A DNA stretch of 5,875 bases from Firmicutes bacterium UBA3906 (lineage in GTDB: Bacteria; Bacillota; Clostridia; Caldicoprobacterales; DTU083). The notes below the pieces were generated by a model that made no database searches, had not been told where the DNA came from, and saw nothing but the letters and a program-made list of their open reading frames with translations. The stretch covers positions 1 through 5,875 of the forward strand of contig DGFG01000104.1 in NCBI GenBank assembly GCA_002391555.1, given 5' to 3'. The translations under genes and the position numbers were made by a program. Positions 1-5,875 of the stretch are shown here, one piece after another; position 1 is the stretch's first letter; each line of letters starts with the position of its first letter.

Positions 1-917
1 TAATTATTGCAACAGGTCCATTGACAAGTGACCCCCTATTTGAGAATATTGCAAAGCTGGTAAAGACAGACCATCTTTATTTTTACGATGCTGCTGCACC
101 AATTATAAGCTACGATTCTATTAACCATGACAAGGTCTTTAAGGGTTCTAGGTACAATAGAGGCGACGATTATATCAACTGCCCTATGAATAAAGAGCAA
201 TATTTAAACTTTTATAATGAACTAATAAAGGCTGAAACTGCTCCAATTCACGAGTTTGAAGACATAAAGCTCTTTGAAGCCTGTATGCCTATAGAGAGTA
301 TGGCAAAGCGAGGAGTAGATACTCTAAGGTATGGCCCTCTCAAGCCAGTTGGCTTTAGGGAACTATTAGGTGGTCAAGACCCCTATGCTATTGTACAGCT
401 AAGGCAAGACAACGCAGAAGCAAGCCTCTACAACATGGTAGGCTTTCAAACAAGGTTAAAGTTTAAAGAACAAAAAAGGGTCTTTTCCATGATACCCGGA
501 CTTGAAAATCTAGAAATAGTTAGATATGGAGTTATGCATAGGAATACTTTTATAGATTCACCAAGACTTTTAGACAAGTATTACCGTTTAAGAGCAAATA
601 AAGCTATTTACTTTGCAGGACAAATAACAGGTGTTGAGGGATATATAGAATCAGCTGCTTCAGGCTTGGTGTCTGCTCTTAATCTATCAAGAGTACTAGC
701 TGGTAAAGAGCCACTTGATTTTACTAATAGGACTGCAATAGGAGCTTTAGCTAACTATATATCAAATCCTACAATCAAAGACTTTCAGCCTATGAATATA
801 AATTACAAAATAATTGAGCCACTAGAACATAGGATTCCAAATAAGGCTGAACGTAACAAAATGATCTCCCAAAGGGCCCTTAATACCCTCAAAGATATTA
901 TTGAGAGAGAGATGTAG
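1..917 (+). CDS. trmFO: TrmFO, folate/FAD-dependent tRNA (uracil-54-C5) methyltransferase, 5' end outside window
   Basis: TrmFO methylates uridine 54 in the tRNA T-loop, using 5,10-methylene-tetrahydrofolate as carbon donor and FAD as reductant. The reading frame is open from the first complete codon (base 3). The TTG at 21 is an internal Leu codon, since the preceding residues IIATGP join directly to LTSDPLFENI as in the family. About 304 residues of a usual ~435 are present, so roughly the first third is missing. Visible family signatures are YFYDAAAPI near the left end, FEACMPIESMAKRG (its Cys, codon 282-284, matches the conserved catalytic-region Cys), YAIVQLRQDN, MVGFQT, EIVRYGVMHRNTFI, and the flavin-binding segment FAGQITGVEGYIESAASGL (about 616-672). 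The end is FQPMN plus a basic, helical tail. The product is cytoplasmic. It precedes hslV, a neighbourhood known from Firmicutes. Confusion with the related MnmG is unlikely because FEACMPIE and YGVMHRNTFI are TrmFO-type. Confidence 0.96.
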   Translation, partial: IIATGPLTSDPLFENIAKLVKTDHLYFYDAAAPIISYDSINHDKVFKGSRYNRGDDYINCPMNKEQYLNFYNELIKAETAPIHEFEDIKLFEACMPIESMAKRGVDTLRYGPLKPVGFRELLGGQDPYAIVQLRQDNAEASLYNMVGFQTRLKFKEQKRVFSMIPGLENLEIVRYGVMHRNTFIDSPRLLDKYYRLRANKAIYFAGQITGVEGYIESAASGLVSALNLSRVLAGKEPLDFTNRTAIGALANYISNPTIKDFQPMNINYKIIEPLEHRIPNKAERNKMISQRALNTLKDIIEREM

Positions 918-929
918 TGCTTATCAATC

Positions 930-958
930 TTGAACAATAGGGGAGAATATGGTAAAAT
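930..958 (+). promoter_or_regulatory. Candidate sigma-A promoter for hslVU
   Basis: TTGAAC (930-935) is followed after exactly 17 bases by TAAAAT (953-958). This matches the housekeeping consensus at 4 of 6 and 5 of 6 positions. It lies in the 74-base gap after trmFO, 33 bases before the hslV start. No terminator hairpin is seen after trmFO, so read-through from upstream is also possible. The call rests on pattern only. Confidence 0.45.
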
Positions 959-991
959 TAAACGATATATCTTTTAAGAGGTGTTCAGTAT

Positions 992-1522
992 ATGTTAAAG
1001 GGGACAACTATAGTTGCAGTAAAGGGAGAGCAAGGAGGCGCAGTAGCAGGTGATGGCCAGGTTACTATGGGCCAGGCTACTATAATGAAACATGGAGCTA
1101 GAAAGGTTAAACGCTTATATAATGATAAGGTGATTGTAGGCTTTGCTGGATCAGTAGCAGATGCCTTTACCTTAAGTGAAAAGTTAGAGGGCAAGCTAGA
1201 GGAGTACTCGGGCAACCTGCAAAGGGCAGCTGTTGAGCTGGCCAAGGAATGGAGAACAGACAAGGTACTGCGCAAGCTAGAAGCTATGCTTATTGCTATG
1301 GACAAAGATAACCTTCTTATAATATCCGGTACTGGTGAGGTAATCGAACCTGACGACAAGATTGCAGCCGTTGGGTCTGGAGGCATGTATGCACTAGCAG
1401 CGGCCAAGGCACTAGTAAAAAACACAAGCCTAACACCAGACCAAATAGTAAAGGAGGCCCTAAAAATCGCATCTTCTATATGTGTATATACCAATGACAA
1501 TATACATGTTGAGCAATTATAA
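992..1522 (+). CDS. hslV: HslV (ClpQ), threonine peptidase subunit of the HslVU protease
   Basis: HslV forms the double-hexameric proteolytic core of the cytoplasmic ATP-dependent HslVU protease and degrades polypeptides unfolded by HslU. The 176-residue length is normal. The ATG is preceded by AAGAGGTG (976-983) at 8 bases. The protein opens [10 protein letters not shown], so removal of a four-residue propeptide would expose Thr5 as the N-terminal nucleophile. Other active-site matches are AGDGQ (Asp21), ARKVKRLYN (Lys38) and GSGG (128-131, Ser129). The conserved core [11 protein letters not shown] and [20 protein letters not shown] is intact. Near the C-terminus, [10 protein letters not shown] (160-169) corresponds to the cation-binding loop, usually AGxICxYTN, with Ser in place of the usual Gly. 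The next gene is hslU, 14 bases downstream, in the same operon. The propeptide marks it as the Thr-type enzyme, unlike the Ser-type ClpQ of Bacillus subtilis. Confidence 0.97.
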   Translation: MLKGTTIVAVKGEQGGAVAGDGQVTMGQATIMKHGARKVKRLYNDKVIVGFAGSVADAFTLSEKLEGKLEEYSGNLQRAAVELAKEWRTDKVLRKLEAMLIAMDKDNLLIISGTGEVIEPDDKIAAVGSGGMYALAAAKALVKNTSLTPDQIVKEALKIASSICVYTNDNIHVEQL

Positions 1523-1536
1523 AGGAGATTGAGCTT

Positions 1537-2931
1537 ATGGATTTCACACCAAAAGAAATAGTAAAAGAACTTGATAAATATATAATAGGTCAAGACGCAG
1601 CAAAGCGTTCTGTCGCAGTTGCCCTAAGGAACCGTTATAGGAGAAGTCTTCTTGATGACTCCCTAAAGGAGGAAATCACACCAAAAAACATAATAATGAT
1701 AGGGCCTACAGGAGTAGGCAAAACAGAAATAGCCAGAAGGTTAGCAAGGCTTGTAAATGCCCCCTTTATTAAAGTTGAAGCTACTAAATTTACAGAGGTG
1801 GGCTATGTAGGTAGAGATGTTGAATCCATGGTCAGAGACCTGGTAGAGGCGTCGATTCGAATGGTCAAAAATGAGATGATGGAAAACGTAAAAACCAAAT
1901 CAGAAAAGGCTGCTGAGGAAAGGATACTCGATTGCCTACTCCCTATAAAGAAGAAAAGATCCTCCACTCCATTAGATGCTATATTTGTACCTGAGGATAG
2001 TGAGGAATCCAGCAAAGACTTAGCCAGTACAGACAACAATGATAATAGGTATAATACTACCAGAGATAAGCTCTATCAAAGATTAAAAGCAGGAGAGTTA
2101 GAGGATTCTATCATTGAGATTGAGATAGAGGAGTCTGTTACAGGTATAGGTGCTATCCCAGGGCTAGGAAACGATGAAATGATAATTCAAATCCAAGATG
2201 CATTTGGTAGTATGTTTCCTAAAAAGAAAAGAAATAAGAAAACAAGTGTCAGAGAAGCAAGGCGGATCTTTGAACAAGAAGAGGCCCAAAAGCTCATAGA
2301 TATGGATGAGACTATTGAAAAAGCAATCAGTCTAGCAGAACAAAAAGGGATTATATTTATTGATGAAATAGACAAAGTAGCAAGTAATGATCTTGGCCAC
2401 CGAGGACCTGATGTATCAAGAGAAGGAGTCCAAAGGGATATTCTACCGATAGTAGAGGGTACAACTGTAATTACTAAGTACGGTCCAGTAAAAACAGACT
2501 ATATGCTCTTTATAGCAGCAGGAGCCTTTCATTTGTCAAAGGTTTCTGACCTAATCCCTGAGCTTCAGGGCAGGTTCCCTATACAGGTTGAGCTAAATAG
2601 CCTTACTGAGGAAAACTTTAAGGAGATTTTAACTAAACCGGAAAACGCAATAATCAAGCAGCAGGTGGAGCTGTTAAGAACAGAGGGAGTCAAGCTGGTA
2701 TTTAATGAAGATGCCATCGACGAGATTGCTAAAATAGCCTTTAGTATGAACGAAAGCAGGGAGAACATTGGGGCAAGACGCTTACATACTGTATTAGAGA
2801 AGCTATTAGATGAGGTATCCTTTCATGCTGAGGACTTAAATGGCCAAACAATAACTATAGACAAGGCCTTTGTAAATCACAACCTACAGGACCTAATAAA
2901 GCAGAATGATCTGCAAAAGTATATATTGTAA
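1537..2931 (+). CDS. hslU: HslU (ClpY), AAA+ unfoldase subunit of the HslVU protease
   Basis: HslU is the hexameric ATPase that recognises, unfolds and threads substrates into HslV. All expected elements appear in order over 464 residues. They are the N-terminal [25 protein letters not shown] start, Walker A GPTGVGKT (56-63) and pore loop GYVG (89-92). A variable intermediate domain follows (about 110-245), rich in Glu/Lys/Ser and ending near [16 protein letters not shown] and [11 protein letters not shown]. Then come Walker B IIFIDEID (272-279), the sensor-1 region FIAAGAF (325-331), the arginine-finger segment PELQGRFP (Arg346) and sensor-2 GARRL (412-416). The C-terminal DLQKYIL resembles the tail that docks into HslV pockets and activates the peptidase. 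The ATG is preceded by AAAGGAG (1521-1527), which overlaps the last base pairs of the hslV stop codon, so translation of the two is probably coupled. The ClpX relative is excluded by the absent zinc finger and the presence of the I domain. Confidence 0.98.
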   Translation: MDFTPKEIVKELDKYIIGQDAAKRSVAVALRNRYRRSLLDDSLKEEITPKNIIMIGPTGVGKTEIARRLARLVNAPFIKVEATKFTEVGYVGRDVESMVRDLVEASIRMVKNEMMENVKTKSEKAAEERILDCLLPIKKKRSSTPLDAIFVPEDSEESSKDLASTDNNDNRYNTTRDKLYQRLKAGELEDSIIEIEIEESVTGIGAIPGLGNDEMIIQIQDAFGSMFPKKKRNKKTSVREARRIFEQEEAQKLIDMDETIEKAISLAEQKGIIFIDEIDKVASNDLGHRGPDVSREGVQRDILPIVEGTTVITKYGPVKTDYMLFIAAGAFHLSKVSDLIPELQGRFPIQVELNSLTEENFKEILTKPENAIIKQQVELLRTEGVKLVFNEDAIDEIAKIAFSMNESRENIGARRLHTVLEKLLDEVSFHAEDLNGQTITIDKAFVNHNLQDLIKQNDLQKYIL

Positions 2932-2933
2932 AT

Positions 2934-2962
2934 TTGACTAACAGATTATGTTTACATATTAT
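2934..2962 (+). promoter_or_regulatory. Candidate sigma-A promoter for the Fur-family gene
   Basis: TTGACT (2934-2939) and TATTAT (2957-2962) are separated by 17 bases, each one mismatch from consensus. A perfect TATAAT also overlaps at 2960-2965, but with a 20-base spacer. The site begins two bases after the hslU stop, so the regulator has its own promoter and may also be read from hslVU, since no terminator lies between them. Confidence 0.6.
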
Positions 2963-2983
2963 AATTAGCAGTTCATATCTGTT
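2940..2983. repeat. Imperfect inverted repeat spanning the -10 region, possible operator
   Basis: AACAGATTATG (2940-2950) is mirrored by CATATCTGTT (2974-2983), whose complement reads AACAGATATG. The arms differ by a one-base gap and enclose the candidate -10 box. No T-run follows, so it does not look like a terminator. It does not match the classical Fur box closely, although ATTATAAT in the loop resembles a PerR half-site. Binding by the adjacent regulator is inference. Confidence 0.35.
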
Positions 2984-2984
2984 C

Positions 2985-2991
2985 AAGGAGG
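2985..2991 (+). promoter_or_regulatory. Shine-Dalgarno site that decides the Fur-family start
   Basis: AAGGAGG is a full match to the 16S anti-SD core. It lies 6 bases before ATG 2998 but only 3 bases before the in-frame TTG at 2995. The spacing favours the ATG, so the protein starts MKHIDK rather than with two Met residues. Confidence 0.75.
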
Positions 2992-2997
2992 ATTTTG

Positions 2998-3429
2998 ATG
3001 AAGCACATAGACAAAATCAAAAACCTTGTTAAGGAAAATGGCTACAAGCTGACACCCCAGCGACTAGCTACTATTGAGATTATCCTAAAAAATAAAGATA
3101 AGCACTTGACCACTGAAGAGATATTTACAGAAGTTAAGAAAGCTTATCCAAATATAGGTCTAGCAACAGTCTATAGAACAATACTCCTATTAGATGAGCT
3201 AAAAATACTTACAAAGCACAATTTTGATGATGGAAAGTATAGATATGAATTAAACGACAGCAGCGAAAGCCACCATCACCACCACCTGATATGCAGTAAA
3301 TGCAGTAGGGTTTTAGAGGTTGAGGACTTGCTAACGGATTTAGAAGAAAAGATAGAAAAAACCTACAAGTTTAAGATAACAAATCATAACCTTCAGTTTT
3401 TTGGCCTTTGTGATAGGTGCATAAAATAA
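2998..3429 (+). CDS. Fur-family metal- or peroxide-sensing transcriptional regulator
   Basis: Fur-family proteins are cytoplasmic dimeric repressors that bind DNA when loaded with Fe, Zn, Mn or a related metal. The 143-residue length is typical. The winged-helix DNA-binding half is residues 1-85: GYKLTPQRLATIEIIL at the start, then EEIFTEVKKAYPNIGLATVYRTILLLDEL with the recognition helix around ATVYR (56-60). The short hinge DDGKYRYEL leads into the dimerisation half with the metal motif HHHHHLIC (92-99) and two CXXC pairs, Cys99/Cys102 and Cys138/Cys141, which form the structural zinc site of the family. The run of five His is one longer than the common four. HHHHHLICSKC is nearer to Fur than to PerR, but the sensed metal cannot be decided from sequence alone, so no symbol is given. 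It follows hslU by 66 bases with its own promoter, and faces the minus-strand gene that ends 32 bases downstream. Confidence 0.95.
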   Translation: MKHIDKIKNLVKENGYKLTPQRLATIEIILKNKDKHLTTEEIFTEVKKAYPNIGLATVYRTILLLDELKILTKHNFDDGKYRYELNDSSESHHHHHLICSKCSRVLEVEDLLTDLEEKIEKTYKFKITNHNLQFFGLCDRCIK

Positions 3430-3461
3430 TTAAATTTTGATTTGCTTTTTTGCCTATTGGT

Positions 3462-3797
3462 CTAATCATTAATAGAAATTGTGTCTTTAGATATTTTTTC
3501 AATTCTAATATGCCAATTATGACCCTTATTGTTGTCCCAATGTCCCTGGTTATCATGAAAACAAAAATTAAGTAGGCTATAAGCCTTTATTTTTATAGTA
3601 GCATGATAACAACCAGAGACCAAAAACATCTCTTTATTTTCACAAGCAAGCCAAAGACCACTACAACCATACCCATAATAGATAAATAGTTTATTATTTT
3701 TAAGCCTAGTTAGCCTTCCTTTGTAGACTATATCTATGCTTGCATACTCAATTATTGGATAAGGCTTTACTACAACATTAGGTAAAATATATTCCAT
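3462..3797 (-). CDS. Small free-standing carbohydrate-binding protein, CBM25/CBM53-like
   Basis: This 111-residue protein appears to be a single starch-binding-type beta-sandwich module with no catalytic domain. Recognisable features in family order are IDIVYKGRLT (21-30), the strand and loop LFIYYGYG (37-44), a Trp at 49, LNFCFHDNQGHWDNN (76-90), and GHNWHIRIE (92-100). WDNNxGxNW is a hallmark of CBM25/CBM53 modules that hold alpha-glucan through Trp and His residues. There is no signal peptide or membrane segment, so a cytoplasmic role such as binding glycogen-like polymer or tethering an enzyme is inferred. The ATG is supported by AAGGA at 3811-3807, 9 bases upstream on the minus strand. 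It is divergent from the nucleotidyltransferase gene, with 136 bases between them, and converges on the Fur-family gene. Four Cys residues (45, 52, 63, 79) are present but unexplained. Family assignment is from motif memory and ligand is unknown. Confidence 0.8.
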   Translation of the reverse strand: MEYILPNVVVKPYPIIEYASIDIVYKGRLTRLKNNKLFIYYGYGCSGLWLACENKEMFLVSGCYHATIKIKAYSLLNFCFHDNQGHWDNNKGHNWHIRIEKISKDTISIND

Positions 3798-3828
3798 TAT
3801 AATCTATCCTTCATAAGAGCTTACTATT

Positions 3829-3858
3829 ATTTTAAAGAATATTCAAAAGAATATTCAA
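3829..3858 (-). promoter_or_regulatory. Candidate promoter for the carbohydrate-binding protein gene
   Basis: Read on the minus strand, TTGAAT (3858-3853) is followed after 18 bases by TAAAAT (3834-3829), about 31 bases before the start codon. The -35 box lies inside the second copy of the tandem repeat, and the spacer is made almost entirely of that repeat. The match is moderate and the region is very AT-rich, so chance is a real alternative. Confidence 0.4.
3834..3857. repeat. Perfect 12-bp tandem duplication with an internal palindrome, possible operator
   Basis: AAAGAATATTCA occurs twice back to back (3834-3845 and 3846-3857). Each copy contains the 8-bp palindrome GAATATTC (3837-3844 and 3849-3856), and a decayed third unit may follow at 3858-3866. 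It lies in the divergent intergenic region over the candidate minus-strand promoter. A TATAGT at 3862-3867 could serve as a -10 for the plus-strand gene, but no good -35 partner is seen. A role as a shared binding site is inferred. Confidence 0.6.
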
Positions 3859-3919
3859 AAATATAGTGAACATACTAATTAAAGCTTAGGATAACTGTTG
3901 CTCATGCTTTTCTAACAAG

Positions 3920-3925
3920 AAAGGA
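3920..3925 (+). promoter_or_regulatory. Shine-Dalgarno site supporting the TTG start at 3934
   Basis: AAAGGA ends 8 bases before TTG 3934, which is ideal spacing. The in-frame ATG at 3925 overlaps this site and cannot use it. The next in-frame ATG, at 3949, would cut off the first beta-strand of the nucleotide-binding fold. Starting at TTG gives MKGIIMAGG, the standard N-terminus of this family. Confidence 0.75.
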
Positions 3926-3933
3926 TGATTACA

Positions 3934-5875
3934 TTGAAGGGTATTATAATGGCAGGTGGAGAAGGTTCTAGGCTAAGACCCCTTACTTGTGGCCTTCCAA
4001 AACCCATGGTTCCTATATTAAACAAACCAATAATGGTATATTGTATTAAACTTTTAAAAAAACATGGTATTACCGATATTGGAGTAACACTTCAGTATAA
4101 GCCTGAGGCAATCAGAGACTATTTTGACAATGGAAGTGACTTAGGGGTAAAGCTTAACTACTTTCTAGAAGAGACACCCTTAGGGACTGCAGGAAGTATT
4201 AAGAATGCAGAAAGCTTTTTAGATCAGACCTTTATAGTTGTAAGTGGAGATGCCCTAACCAATATAGATCTTGAGTCAGCTATAAACTTCCATAAAGAAA
4301 ATAAAGCCACGGCTACACTTGTCCTTAAAAGAGTTAAGGTTCCTCTAGATTATGGAGTGGTTGTAACAGACAAGGCTGGCAGGATAGAAAGGTTCTTAGA
4401 AAAACCAAACTGGGGGGAGCTTTTTTCCGATACTGTCAACACCGGCATATATATATTAGAACCTGAGGTCCTTAGCTACTTTGATGCTGGTCTTAAGTTT
4501 GACTTTAGTAAAGACCTATTTCCTTTGCTTATGAAAAAGAACAAGCCCTTGTATGGTTTCATAACAGATGATTATTGGTGTGATATCGGAAATACAAAAA
4601 CATACCTAGAGTCTCATTTTGACCTATTATCTAACCCAAGTTTAGTACCCTTTTCAGCCTCTATCCATAAAGACAATGTCTATTATGGTAGAGGAGCAAC
4701 CATAGACAAGGAAGCACTTATCGAGGGACCAGCCTACATAGGTGACTTTAGCAAGATTGAAAAAGGAGCCTATATAGGCCCGTATTCTGTTATAGGCAAG
4801 AACTGCAGGATTAGCGAGGGTGTTAGCATAAAAAGGAGTGTATTATGGGATAGGGTAGCAGTAGGGGCTTTGTCTGAGATTAGAGGCGCCATACTATGTA
4901 ATAATGTTGATATCAGAGCTAGGACCTCCATATATGAAGGAGTAGTTGTAGGTAGTAATAGTCAAATCAAAGATGGCGCCATACTTAATCCTTTGGTAAA
5001 AATTTGGCCCTTCAAAACAATAGATGAGAAAAGCATAGTCAATGAAAATCTTATATGGGGGACCAAGTCAAGTAGGCACTTGTTTGGTAATGATGGGATA
5101 TATGGTACAGTTAATAGAGATATTGACCCCTTGAGGGCTTGCAGGTTAGGTGCTGCTTTTGGAGCTTACTTAAAAGCTGGTAAAAGAGTAGCTGTTAGTA
5201 CTGATGGTGGAAGAGCCAGTATAATGCTAAAGCATAGCATAATTTCAGGACTTTTATCTACAGGACAAGAGGTATACGATGCCGGCCACCTAAGCAGTCC
5301 CTTACTCAGGTTTTCTATTAGAGAGCTAGGAATCGATGGTGGTATACATATATTTACTGTATCAGACAAGCCAGATGGATGCAGAATACATATGCTAAAT
5401 GAAAAGGGCGGTAACCTACTTGTAGCAGAGGAGAGAAAAATCGAGAACCTTTTTATAAGGGATGACTTTCCTAGACAAGCAAGTCAGGATATTAAAAGAG
5501 TACATGAACTTTCGGATCTTATTCTTTTTTACATTAGGTCAGTCTTAAAATCTTTAGATCTTAAAACAATGCAGAAAAAGGAGTTAAAGATTTTACTGTC
5601 ATGTCCTAACAGGATATGCAGCTATGTTATTAACAAAGTATTAGGACAGGCTGGCTGTAAAATCATACCGACATCAGCCAATCTAGAAAAGACTATGAGC
5701 AAGGTTAGCTTTGATCTAGCTTGCAGGATTGATGAGACTTGCGAAGATTTTGACCTATACGATGAAAAAGGAAACAGACTAGAAAAAACCCAGGTCCAGG
5801 CCCTATTAAGCCTTATCTACCTAAAGAGTCAGTCTAGACAAAATATTGTAATACCCTATACTGCTTCTGATCTAC
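3934..5875 (+). CDS. Nucleotidyltransferase / beta-helix / phosphomannomutase-like fusion (mannose-1-phosphate guanylyltransferase-like), 3' end outside window
   Basis: 647 codons are present with no stop; proteins of this architecture usually exceed 750 residues. Domain 1 (about 1-235) is a sugar-1-phosphate nucleotidyltransferase, transferring NMP from NTP to a sugar 1-phosphate. It has [11 protein letters not shown] (8-18), PKPMVP with Lys23, [10 protein letters not shown] with metal-ligand-type Asp106, FLEKP (154-158), VNTGIYI (168-174) and YWCDIGN with Asp217. Domain 2 (about 245-375) is a left-handed beta-helix of hexapeptide repeats rich in Ile/Val, such as [14 protein letters not shown]. 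Domain 3 (from about 384) begins like phosphomannomutase, [11 protein letters not shown]. However, the phosphoserine motif TASHNP reads TVSDKP (475-480) and the metal motif DGDxDR reads DETCED (600-605), so mutase activity is doubtful. The product is probably cytoplasmic. The sugar could be mannose or glucose and the nucleotide GTP or another; sequence alone does not decide. The start is TTG. The gene is divergent from the carbohydrate-binding gene. Confidence 0.9.
   Translation, partial: MKGIIMAGGEGSRLRPLTCGLPKPMVPILNKPIMVYCIKLLKKHGITDIGVTLQYKPEAIRDYFDNGSDLGVKLNYFLEETPLGTAGSIKNAESFLDQTFIVVSGDALTNIDLESAINFHKENKATATLVLKRVKVPLDYGVVVTDKAGRIERFLEKPNWGELFSDTVNTGIYILEPEVLSYFDAGLKFDFSKDLFPLLMKKNKPLYGFITDDYWCDIGNTKTYLESHFDLLSNPSLVPFSASIHKDNVYYGRGATIDKEALIEGPAYIGDFSKIEKGAYIGPYSVIGKNCRISEGVSIKRSVLWDRVAVGALSEIRGAILCNNVDIRARTSIYEGVVVGSNSQIKDGAILNPLVKIWPFKTIDEKSIVNENLIWGTKSSRHLFGNDGIYGTVNRDIDPLRACRLGAAFGAYLKAGKRVAVSTDGGRASIMLKHSIISGLLSTGQEVYDAGHLSSPLLRFSIRELGIDGGIHIFTVSDKPDGCRIHMLNEKGGNLLVAEERKIENLFIRDDFPRQASQDIKRVHELSDLILFYIRSVLKSLDLKTMQKKELKILLSCPNRICSYVINKVLGQAGCKIIPTSANLEKTMSKVSFDLACRIDETCEDFDLYDEKGNRLEKTQVQALLSLIYLKSQSRQNIVIPYTASDL

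Noticed and set aside
21..917. trmFO starting at the TTG at position 21.
   Set aside because: The frame is open to the window edge, and the residues before it (IIATGP) match the conserved interior of TrmFO, so the gene is cut by the window rather than short.
949..1053. A 34-codon plus-strand reading frame with ATG at 949, preceded by GGGGAG and overlapping the start of hslV in another frame.
   Set aside because: The ribosome-site spacing is only about 3 bases, the ATG lies within 9 bases of the -10 box of the inferred promoter, and the product is low-complexity and basic with no recognisable family. Chance is the simpler explanation, although a leader peptide cannot be excluded.
985..1593. 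A 202-codon open frame on the minus strand opposite hslV.
   Set aside because: It is fully antisense to a well-conserved hslV, has Ser/Leu-rich composition typical of antisense frames, and has no family resemblance.
2957..2971. A classical PerR or Fur box in the regulator promoter (TTATAAT at 2959-2965).
   Set aside because: Only one half-site is present. The second half does not follow with the expected spacing, and ATTATAAT is easily produced by AT-rich promoter DNA.
3430..3461. A possible bidirectional terminator between the convergent Fur-family and carbohydrate-binding genes, because of the T-run at 3445-3450.
   Set aside because: Only a weak all-AT stem (AAAAT with ATTTT, 3423-3438) precedes the T-run, and no GC-containing hairpin was found in either direction.
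5166..5369. A 67-codon minus-strand frame within the phosphomannomutase-like domain.
   Set aside because: The plus strand is continuously coding with clear homology motifs here, and the antisense product shows no recognisable features.

Overview
The window reads as AT-rich chromosomal DNA from a low-GC, Clostridia-like Firmicute. This rests on the AT-rich codon choice (many ATA Ile and AGA/AGG Arg codons), strong purine-rich Shine-Dalgarno sites, a folate/FAD-type TrmFO, and a ClpQ/ClpY-like HslVU next to trmFO. The species cannot be named from the sequence. No RNA genes, insertion sequences or CRISPR arrays were seen. Coding density is high, and the longest non-coding stretch is about 136 bases.

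Region 1 (1-2931, plus strand) is a housekeeping block. It begins with the C-terminal two-thirds of trmFO (tRNA m5U54 methyltransferase), followed by a 74-base gap that carries a plausible promoter. Then come hslV (threonine peptidase) and hslU (AAA+ unfoldase), 14 bases apart and clearly one operon. Their products form the two-component ATP-dependent protease HslVU. In Bacillus-type genomes xerC/codV lies between trmFO and hslV, and codY follows hslU. Neither is present at those positions here.

Region 2 (2932-3429, plus strand) is a Fur-family metalloregulator gene with its own near-consensus promoter. An imperfect inverted repeat spans the -10 region and could be an operator.

Region 3 (3462-5875) appears to be a carbohydrate module with two divergent genes. 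On the minus strand is a 111-residue free-standing protein resembling a starch-binding module (CBM25/CBM53 type) with no signal peptide. On the plus strand, from a TTG start at 3934, is a large protein running off the window end: a nucleotidyltransferase domain, a left-handed beta-helix, and a phosphomannomutase-like domain whose catalytic motifs are visibly eroded. The 136-base divergent intergenic region contains a perfect 12-bp tandem duplication, each copy holding the palindrome GAATATTC, placed over the likely promoter of the small gene. The pairing suggests, but does not prove, that the two genes act together in cytoplasmic alpha-glucan or sugar-nucleotide metabolism.

Nothing here is a clearly new system. 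The points most worth a second look are the divergent sugar-binding/nucleotidyltransferase pair, its shared control region, and the degenerate phosphomutase domain.
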